Position numbers and translations under genes: made by a program. Below, piece by piece: positions 32,683 to 38,511 of a stretch of DNA of 38,511 nucleotides (positions within the stretch are counted from its first letter, which is position 1; each line of letters starts with the position of its first letter). The DNA is from Candidatus Methylomirabilis sp. Lineage in GTDB: Bacteria; Methylomirabilota; Methylomirabilia; Methylomirabilales; Methylomirabilaceae. The stretch is from the NCBI GenBank assembly GCA_002634395.1, contig NSJM01000023.1, forward strand, positions 1 to 38,511, written 5' to 3'. Under the pieces are notes generated by a model. It did not search any database, was not told the origin of the DNA, and saw only the letters and a program-made list of their open reading frames with translations.

Positions 32683-33724
32683 AGCCATTCGCGAATACCT
32701 CGGCCAGGATCTCGTTTAGGACCCGATCCCTCTCGGTCCGCGTTGCCAGGTCGGATGCTGCCCGCTCCACATTCTTCACGTAATCTGTCACGGTCGTAGG
32801 GGCTTTCGTACCTTCCGGAAGCATCTCCTTGATAACCGCGTCGACCTGCTCCGCGAACTCAGAAAGCACGGCTCTGGCAGCGTCGCGCTTTTCTGCTGCA
32901 AGTGGAAGTCGCTCGACGTTCCTGGCAAATGCGAGAAACAGTGAGTAGAAGTCTGACTTCTTGCGCCACCGCGTCTTGGATAGCCCAGGTATCACCTGGG
33001 CGAGCTCGCCAAGTACGGTGACGAACATTGCCAGGAGTGTTTGGGCTTCGTCAAACGACTCTTCGTATTGCTGGTAGTACTCTTCAAGTTTCTTCTTCTT
33101 ATTCTGAATACCGTTCAAGTAAGCTACGGATAACTCGCTGATAAACTCAACGTCGAGCATTCTGCGCCGGTCGTTGGCTGAAAAGACCCCCGAATCATTC
33201 CAGAATTCGTAGTCCGAAATATCTTCCATCAATTTGATAAACGGCCCCCAATATGTGGCGTGTCGCAACTCCTGCGCCGTCAGGGTCATGGTGTTTCTGT
33301 TCAGTCGCTGGAAGATGGTCCTGATCTCATCGTCTGGGATATCTGGCAGTTGGCGAACGACGAAGTTGTATTCGTAGATCTTTTTCTTATCGCCAACAGT
33401 GAGATCCTCAAAAGTCATCCCAGCCCATTTCGGGCTCTCGTCCACCAACTCCAAGTCGTTAGCCAAGAAGTCGAGAACGGCGCGAATACGCTGTTGCCCA
33501 TCGACAAGGATATACTTCTGGTTCCCCTCTGCATCGGTAATGTCCTGCATGTAAAGCTCTGGAATTGGATATTCGAGAAGGATCGTGTCGATCAAGGCAC
33601 TCTGCTGCCTCTTTGACCAAACCGGGTTGCGCTGAAATGGCGGCCGGATCACGAGATCGCGAGCTTCGTCGCTCTTCTTGAACCACACCACAGACCGGTG
33701 TGTGGTATTAAGGAATCGGTGCAT
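32681..33724 (-). CDS. DUF262 (ParB/GmrS-like) protein
   Basis: 347 aa. The N-terminal DUF262 domain is clear: IRPPFQRNPVWSKRQQSALI, then the DGQQR motif (residues 75-79, YILVDGQQRIRAVLDFLAND), and a FQRLNRNTMTLTAQELRHA segment. This domain has a ParB-like nucleotidase fold and is the S-like half of GmrSD-type DNA modification-dependent systems. The C-terminal half is helical and charged, with no HNH nuclease (GmrD) motif. ATG 33722-33724 has GGGGGAGG just upstream, inside the end of the NTase gene, which it overlaps by 17 bases. The two probably act together, plausibly in phage or plasmid defence. Confidence 0.85.
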   Translation of the reverse strand: MHRFLNTTHRSVVWFKKSDEARDLVIRPPFQRNPVWSKRQQSALIDTILLEYPIPELYMQDITDAEGNQKYILVDGQQRIRAVLDFLANDLELVDESPKWAGMTFEDLTVGDKKKIYEYNFVVRQLPDIPDDEIRTIFQRLNRNTMTLTAQELRHATYWGPFIKLMEDISDYEFWNDSGVFSANDRRRMLDVEFISELSVAYLNGIQNKKKKLEEYYQQYEESFDEAQTLLAMFVTVLGELAQVIPGLSKTRWRKKSDFYSLFLAFARNVERLPLAAEKRDAARAVLSEFAEQVDAVIKEMLPEGTKAPTTVTDYVKNVERAASDLATRTERDRVLNEILAEVFANG

Positions 33725-34316
33725 CTGCCTCCCCCTTTGTCAAGATGTCCTCACGTGCGCGCTGCGCCGACCAGATTTGATAGGCTCGCAAGGACTCATA
33801 GTCTGAATAGATTCGAAGGTTTATATCCCTCCCAACAGTAGGGGAGGTCTGCGCCATTGTGGTGAGCGCTGCAAGCCACTTCTTGCCAAAGGGTAGGATA
33901 CCTAGCAGTCGATCAGTGGCAATCGTACCCCAGTAGATGTAGCATTTGACGTGCTCGTCCCACGCTACTCGCGTCTTAGCGTCCACATGTGTCCGCCGGT
34001 GCCCTTGTGTCCGAAGAAAACGCCAGGCAACCGTAAAGTGGTAGTGAGATATCACTCCCACGTCGACGTCTGACCCGGAGTCGAACGGCCTGAATCCCTT
34101 AGAAGGGTTGAGACTGATTCCGACAGCAGAGCTCCCGACAAGGGTGATGCATGCGGGATCCACCTCTATGGCCTTTGCCAAGGCGCCCTTCCACGAGAGA
34201 AAGGACCTACGGTCGTCTCCGAATATGTGGGGTACGCGGTCGAACAGGTAAAGAGAGATAAATTCAGTGGCCGATAGAGTCTCAATCGCTGACATCACTT
34301 CGCACCGAGTATCCAT
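33708..34316 (-). CDS. Nucleotidyltransferase-fold protein, partner of DUF262
   Basis: 202 aa. VGSSAVGISLNPSKGF then FDSGSDVDVGVIS has the pol-beta-type pattern GS (G61, S62), with the metal-binding DxD (D83, D85) spaced further than usual. The N-terminal region LYLFDRVPHIFGDDRRSFLS is Arg/Asp-rich. The C-terminus is helical. It is not a CBASS cyclase in any way I can see (too short, no effector near). ATG 34314-34316 has AGAGGA 5 bases upstream and is preceded by a promoter and palindrome. It overlaps the DUF262 gene, so the two form an operon. Confidence 0.75.
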   Translation of the reverse strand: MDTRCEVMSAIETLSATEFISLYLFDRVPHIFGDDRRSFLSWKGALAKAIEVDPACITLVGSSAVGISLNPSKGFRPFDSGSDVDVGVISHYHFTVAWRFLRTQGHRRTHVDAKTRVAWDEHVKCYIYWGTIATDRLLGILPFGKKWLAALTTMAQTSPTVGRDINLRIYSDYESLRAYQIWSAQRAREDILTKGEADAPIP

Positions 34317-34339
34317 TATTCCTCTCGCGAACCACTGGG

Positions 34340-34355
34340 TATGCTAATCAGCATA
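34340..34355. promoter_or_regulatory. Palindrome TATGCT-AATC-AGCATA in the NTase/DUF262 leader
   Basis: Perfect 6-bp inverted arms, 24 bases before the NTase start codon and downstream of the predicted promoter. It is a candidate operator. Confidence 0.45.
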
Positions 34356-34387
34356 ACCTAGCCCTCGCGCTTCCCACGCATGCGGCG

Positions 34388-34416
34388 ATTGTCTTGTGTT
34401 TTCCGGAGCTTGTCAA
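34388..34416 (-). promoter_or_regulatory. Sigma70-like promoter for the NTase/DUF262 pair
   Basis: Minus strand -35 TTGACA (34411-34416), 17-base spacer, -10 GACAAT (34388-34393). The leader would be about 65 bases and include the TATGCT palindrome. Confidence 0.5.
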
Positions 34417-34486
34417 CGTTCTCAAGACCTCGCCGGGGCCAGCGACTGCTGGTCAGCACCATCCGAGGTGGGCTGCACTGGACACT

Positions 34487-35845
34487 TTACAAGGGGATGT
34501 TATACCGCTTGATCTTGCTATTCAAGGTTTTGAGGTCGATCCCGAGGAGGCGCGCCGCCTGCATCTTTTTGCCCCCCGTGTGATCGAGCATCCGGATGAG
34601 GTGCAGCCGCTCCATCTCCTGGAGCGAGGAGGGTCCACCCGTGAGACCGCTCGGAAACCGGATGTTGGGTGGCAGGTCTTCGAGGCCAATGACGTCGCCG
34701 GAGGAGAGGATCAGCAGGCGCTCGATCGTGTTGGCAAGCTCTCGCACATTACCAGGCCATGGATAGTCCACGAGCGACGGTATAGCCTCTGGAGAGACGA
34801 TCTTGGCCTTCTGACCGGTCACCCGGAATTGCCGTAAGAAGTGCTCAATCAGGAGGGAAACGTCCTCTTTCCGCTCACGTAAGGACGGTACCGTCAGACT
34901 GACCACGTTCAGCCGATAATAGAGATCCTCGCGGAAACGACCCGTCCTCACCTCCTGGGCCAGGTCTTTGTTGGTCGCCGCGACAATACGCACATCCACC
35001 CGGTGTACACGAGTACCCCCGACCCGCCGCAGCTCTTTGGTGTCAAGCACCTGAAGGAGCTTGGCTTGCATGGCCGGGCTCATTTCCCCCACCTCATCCA
35101 ATAGGAGCGTCCCGCCATCGGCCACTTCAAAGAGACCCTGCTTAACGCCGACGGCGCCGGTGAAGGCCCCCTTCTCGTGCCCGAAGAGCTCGCTTTCCAA
35201 AAGCGGATCCTGAAAACCGCTGCAGTTGATGACCAGGAAGGGGCCGCTCGCTCGAGGGCTTGCCGCATGAATGGCTTTGGCGACCAGACTCTTGCCGGTT
35301 CCGCTCTCCCCTTGAATGAGGATATTGGCCTCGCTCGGCGCGATCCGCTCCACAGTCGCCAAGAGCGAGCTGATGGCGGGGCTTCGGCCAACCATGATGG
35401 GAGCCGGCTCGCGCTGGGCCACCATGCGTCGCAGGGCTGTATTCTCTTGACGCAGGCGTTTCCTTTCTGCGGCCCGCCGCAGTACCTCCTCCAATTCAGA
35501 GAGCTTAAACGGTTTGGTGAGGTAGTCGTAGGCGCCCAGCTTCATTGCGTTGATGGCGCTTTCCACATCGGGGTGGCCGGTTAAGATGACGATCTCTGCC
35601 GTCGTGCCGGACCCGCGAATCCGGCGAAGCGTCTCCATCCCACCGATCCCAGGCATCTTGAGATCCAATAGGACGACGTCGAACTCCCGCGCCCGTAACT
35701 GTCCCAGGGCTTCTTCGCCGCTTCCGACGCAGGTGACCGTATATCCCGCCCGTGGAAGCTCCTTTTCCATAAGCAGTCGGATAGGTCGCTCGTCATCGAC
35801 GACAAGCGCCCGGGTTGCACCGGTACGCTCACTCGTGTGAGACAT
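34487..35845 (-). CDS. NtrC-family sigma54-dependent response regulator
   Basis: 452 aa in three domains. The receiver (1-118) has the phospho-acceptor D61 in [10 protein letters not shown] and the KP motif in YDYLTKPFK. The AAA+ domain (about 150-380) has Walker A GESGTGK (179-185), the sigma54 contact GAFTGA (226-231), and Walker [10 protein letters not shown]. The C-terminal Fis-type HTH is [24 protein letters not shown] 35843-35845 is 5 bases after GAGAGG; GTG 35849-35851 is less well spaced. It lies 2 bases after the sensor kinase gene, its evident partner. The target genes are not identified. Confidence 0.95.
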   Translation of the reverse strand: MSHTSERTGATRALVVDDERPIRLLMEKELPRAGYTVTCVGSGEEALGQLRAREFDVVLLDLKMPGIGGMETLRRIRGSGTTAEIVILTGHPDVESAINAMKLGAYDYLTKPFKLSELEEVLRRAAERKRLRQENTALRRMVAQREPAPIMVGRSPAISSLLATVERIAPSEANILIQGESGTGKSLVAKAIHAASPRASGPFLVINCSGFQDPLLESELFGHEKGAFTGAVGVKQGLFEVADGGTLLLDEVGEMSPAMQAKLLQVLDTKELRRVGGTRVHRVDVRIVAATNKDLAQEVRTGRFREDLYYRLNVVSLTVPSLRERKEDVSLLIEHFLRQFRVTGQKAKIVSPEAIPSLVDYPWPGNVRELANTIERLLILSSGDVIGLEDLPPNIRFPSGLTGGPSSLQEMERLHLIRMLDHTGGKKMQAARLLGIDLKTLNSKIKRYNIPL

Positions 35846-35847
35846 AT

Positions 35848-37599
35848 TCACCTCTCACGTTTCAAGGTCGGCTTACCCCCACGCCTCCCACGACGCTCGG
35901 CCAGCGGCAGGCGGACGATGACCACCGCCCCCTTTCCGATTCCCTCACTTCGTACCTCGATGCTGCCCTGATGCTGCTCGACAATGCTTTGGCTAATAGC
36001 GAGGCCGAGACCTGTCCCTTTATCGACTGCTTTGGTAGTAAAAAACGGATCGAAGACTCTCAAAAGATTCTCCGGTGAGATCCCGCTACCCGTATCAGAC
36101 ACAAAAATATCGAGCCATTCCTGCTCCAAGGCCGGCTCGATGCTCTCTCGACGGTGATGGGCGTCTATGCGAATCTCCCCCCCGCTCTCAATGGCATCGA
36201 GCGCATTAGTTAGAAGGTTGAGGAAGACCTGCTGAAGCATCTGCGCATCGGCCTGGACTACACTCCCATCCGGGAATGGGGCTACAACAATCCGCTGATT
36301 TTCGAGGCTGGCTTGCTGCACCACAAACGAGACCGCGTTCAACGCCACATCATAGACGTCCACCAGGCTGAAGGTGGGCTCGCGCTGCCGCGCAAAGTCA
36401 AACAGGCGGCGGACAATCGCGGCTGCGCGGGCCACCTCGCTTTGAATCATCGTGACATATTGCCCCCATTCTGCAAAGGCGGAGGGGTCACCGATCTCCT
36501 CCGCCTCGATACGCCGTTGGAGGGCCTCGGCAAAGCCGGCCACCGAGGAGAGGGGATTGTTCAGTTCGTGGGCCAGTCCGGCGGCCAATCGGCCAAGCGA
36601 GGCAAGCTTCTCCTGCCGAACCAGCAACTGCTGCGACTGTTTCAGTTCATCATACGACCGCCGCAGTTCCTCGTACAGACTGGCGTTCTCGAGAGCGATA
36701 GCAGCCTGGGCGGCCAACGTCATGGCCAGGGTCTCATCCTCTTCGCTGAACTCGTCGGCACCCTGCTTCTCCGTGACGTAGAGATTTCCAAGGACTTTCC
36801 CCTTTGAGATAACGGGCACACCCAGGAAGGAACTCATCGAAGGATGGTGAGGTGGGAACCCATGCGCGCGAGGGTCCTCTGTCAGGCTCTTCAGGCGTAG
36901 GGGCTTCACCTCCCGCATCAGTACCGCCAGGATCCCCTTCCCACACGGTGGCGAACCTATGGCCTGTCTGGTAGTCTCGTCGACGCCTGCCGTGATGAAG
37001 CGACTGAGACCGCCCTTGCCATCCAGGACGCCAAGAGCGGCATATTTGGCGCTCATCAACTTACAGGCCATGTTGGCGATGCGCTGCAAGACATCTTCAG
37101 GGGAGAGCTTCGCAGTGAGGATCATGCCTGCCTTCACAAGCATCCGAAGCTGGTTCATCTCTCTCTTGTCCATCCTCTCCCTCTCCTCTACAAAGGCAAA
37201 CACAACCACTGTCTGGAGGCGGTTTGCCACGGGGGCGTAGAGATCGAGGAGCTTCGCCAGCCGATCCACCTCACCCCGATACCTTTGAAAGAGGGATCTC
37301 CTGCACACATCATGCAGCAGCACCAGGCGATCCATAATCTGCTCTGGGGTCTGCCCTCCAAGTAAGCTCTGCTTCACCCTGGAGCGGGCATAGGCCAGCA
37401 CCGAGTCGAACTGCTCGGTGTCCAAGCAGTCCAGCCAGGCATAGAGCATGCCGGATTCGATCTCAATCTCCTGAAGCGTCAGGCCCTCCAGCAGGCCTTT
37501 GGCCCTCATTCGGCGAAGCCACTCTCGCCGTAGCGGTTCGCGCTTCACTGAAAGATGTCTGACAAGCTCTTCGCGCAGTGTAGTATTTTTTCGAACCAT
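35848..37599 (-). CDS. GAF-domain sensor histidine kinase
   Basis: 583 aa with no transmembrane segment, so a cytoplasmic sensor. Residues 1-110 resemble the RsbRD-type N-terminal four-helix region. A linker follows, then a GAF domain (about 160-310: [17 protein letters not shown] to [18 protein letters not shown]). The HisKA domain has the phosphorylatable H344 in [18 protein letters not shown]. The ATPase domain has LLTNALDAI (N box), DTGSGIS, DPFFTT and GTGLGLAIS. The signal is unknown; GAF suggests a small molecule, redox or gas ligand. ATG 37597-37599 faces away from the NUDIX gene. Confidence 0.94.
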   Translation of the reverse strand: MVRKNTTLREELVRHLSVKREPLRREWLRRMRAKGLLEGLTLQEIEIESGMLYAWLDCLDTEQFDSVLAYARSRVKQSLLGGQTPEQIMDRLVLLHDVCRRSLFQRYRGEVDRLAKLLDLYAPVANRLQTVVVFAFVEERERMDKREMNQLRMLVKAGMILTAKLSPEDVLQRIANMACKLMSAKYAALGVLDGKGGLSRFITAGVDETTRQAIGSPPCGKGILAVLMREVKPLRLKSLTEDPRAHGFPPHHPSMSSFLGVPVISKGKVLGNLYVTEKQGADEFSEEDETLAMTLAAQAAIALENASLYEELRRSYDELKQSQQLLVRQEKLASLGRLAAGLAHELNNPLSSVAGFAEALQRRIEAEEIGDPSAFAEWGQYVTMIQSEVARAAAIVRRLFDFARQREPTFSLVDVYDVALNAVSFVVQQASLENQRIVVAPFPDGSVVQADAQMLQQVFLNLLTNALDAIESGGEIRIDAHHRRESIEPALEQEWLDIFVSDTGSGISPENLLRVFDPFFTTKAVDKGTGLGLAISQSIVEQHQGSIEVRSEGIGKGAVVIVRLPLAERRGRRGGKPTLKRER

Positions 37600-37690
37600 C
37601 GTCGCACCGTCTCTTGATCCGGCTTCCTTTCAGTGGACCCGATCCAACGAGAAAAGAACGTGGAGCCGAGCGCCATCGTGAAAGTCGGCG

Positions 37691-37719
37691 TTGACAGTCG
37701 CCTGCAGGGTCTTTATTCT
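37691..37719 (+). promoter_or_regulatory. Sigma70-like promoter for the NUDIX gene
   Basis: -35 TTGACA (37691-37696), 17-base spacer, -10 TATTCT (37714-37719). The leader would be about 28 bases. Confidence 0.6.
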
Positions 37720-37753
37720 CTCCTCAGCAGGCTCAATCATCGTTGGAGGAGAG

Positions 37754-38335
37754 ATGAAACTCATCGAACAAGTCCTCGGCACCCAGGTGGTCTACGCGGG
37801 GGCGTATCTTTCAACCGAGCAACAGACGGTCGTCCTGCCGGATGGGCGACAGGCGGTCCGGGACATCGTTCGTCCTCCGAACGCTGTTGCGATCGTGCCG
37901 ATCGATGACGACGGCCGAATCTACCTGGTTCGACAGTATCGACCGGCTATCCGGCGGGCCATCTACGAGATCCCGGCCGGTATCATCGATCACGGCGAAC
38001 GCCCGACTGCCACCGCTCGCCGGGAATGCGAGGAGGAGATCGGACTTCGTCCGCGCCGGCTGCTCAAACTGTGCACCTTCTATTCCGCGGTTGGCTTCTC
38101 CACCGGGTCCATCCAGCTTTTTCTGGCTCAAGGACTTATAGCCGGCCGGGACCTCCGCCACGATCCCACCGAGTTTCTGCAGATCCATACGATCCCGTTC
38201 GAACAGGCCTACCAGTGGGTCTTATCACACAAGATCGTGGATGCCAAGAGCATCGTTGGTATTCTCTGGACCAAGCAACGGTTTGACCTTCCACTGCGCC
38301 GCGATCGGCAACGACCGGCTGGACGCCAGCGCTAA
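37754..38335 (+). CDS. NUDIX hydrolase, ADP-ribose pyrophosphatase-like
   Basis: 193 aa and the only complete plus-strand gene in the window. The NUDIX box is intact: GIIDHGERPTATARRE then CEEEIGLRP (G-x5-E-x7-REx2EExG). The preceding YLVRQYRPAIRRAIYEIPAG is typical of ADP-ribose pyrophosphatases, which clear free ADP-ribose from NAD turnover. ATG 37754-37756 follows GGAGGAGAG; an earlier ATG at 37691 lies within the promoter and is not used. It ends with two TAA codons and converges on the gene at the right edge. Confidence 0.9.
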   Translation: MKLIEQVLGTQVVYAGAYLSTEQQTVVLPDGRQAVRDIVRPPNAVAIVPIDDDGRIYLVRQYRPAIRRAIYEIPAGIIDHGERPTATARRECEEEIGLRPRRLLKLCTFYSAVGFSTGSIQLFLAQGLIAGRDLRHDPTEFLQIHTIPFEQAYQWVLSHKIVDAKSIVGILWTKQRFDLPLRRDRQRPAGRQR

Positions 38336-38357
38336 TAACGCACGCACCCGTCCGCAC

Positions 38358-38511
38358 CTACCCACGATAGGTGCAGGACGCGGCCAGCCCCTTGAGCGTC
38401 TTGTTGTCCGTGATCACGTCGTGGGGGATCAGCAGGTAGGTCCACGGCTTGCCGCCATTCTCGCCCTCGTGCTTCGTCGCGTGGCCGCACCACTCAGCCG
38501 CTGCTTTGGCC
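38358..38511 (-). CDS. C-terminal end of a restriction/helicase-type protein (partial)
   Basis: Only the last 50 codons are in the window. The reading AEWCGHATKHEGENGGKPWT followed by YLLIPHDVITDNKTLKGLA resembles the extreme C-terminus of type III restriction R subunits or related DEAD helicases, as far as I recall (pattern KPWxYLLIPHDxI). It ends in TAG 38358-38360, 22 bases from the end of the NUDIX gene. The identity needs the sequence beyond the window. Confidence 0.6.
   Translation of the reverse strand, partial: AKAAAEWCGHATKHEGENGGKPWTYLLIPHDVITDNKTLKGLAASCTYRG

Noticed and set aside
33708-34316. CBASS cyclase
   Set aside because: The protein is too short, the DxD spacing is unusual, and there is no effector, ubiquitin-like or HORMA gene nearby.

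Overview
The window looks like the chromosome of a GC-rich, diderm, respiring bacterium. LptD implies an outer membrane with LPS. Two complex I (nuo) gene clusters, F-type ATP synthase membrane subunits, citrate synthase and haem genes imply an aerobic or anaerobic respirer. The gene set and the many short degenerate intergenic repeats are compatible with Candidatus Methylomirabilota (NC10) or a related deep-branching group. That is an inference from general resemblance; the window contains no marker that proves it.

Layout. Nearly every gene is on the minus strand and is read from high to low coordinates. (1) 17481-7912: nuo cluster 2, order A-C-D-H-J-K-L-M-N, with a promoter and a short terminated leader in front. 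(2) 7835-1: a sigma70-like promoter, then atpZ-atpB-atpE (Fo subunits only), then nuo cluster 1, order A-C-D-E-F-H-J-K-L, cut by the left edge inside nuoL. Neither cluster has nuoB, nuoG or nuoI in its usual place, although genes abut or overlap at those points. (3) 22768-17501: lptD-hemB-hemL-cytochrome c, probably one transcription unit. (4) 24815-22786: a nitronate-monooxygenase-like flavoprotein and a small secreted Sm-like protein. (5) 28842-24893: gltA, a cytidylate-kinase-like protein fused to a nuclease-like domain, a small ORF, hpt, tRNA-Leu(CAA), and an ankyrin gene behind a remnant ankyrin unit. (6) 29930-29022: panE-type reductase. (7) 34416-30036: an accessory, defence-like island with an NTase/DUF262 pair, a DUF3800 protein, fragments of radC and of a restriction-modification-type gene, and a MNT/HEPN pair with its own palindromic operator. 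(8) 37599-34487: GAF histidine kinase plus NtrC-type regulator. (9) 37691-38335 (+): NUDIX hydrolase, facing the C-terminal end of what looks like a restriction/helicase gene at the right edge.

How it fits together. The core is energy conservation: two different quinone-reducing, proton-pumping membrane complexes, one with an NADH-input module (NuoE/NuoF) and one without, beside Fo genes. Their Fe-S relay subunits (B, G, I) must come from elsewhere if the complexes work. Between many core genes lie arrays of degenerate 7-bp units arranged as inverted arms. They occur in several sequence flavours, and one has been captured as the C-terminus of NuoE. The island at 30-34 kb is the most likely place for an uncharacterised system: a nucleotidyltransferase overlapping a DUF262 (ParB/GmrS-like) protein.
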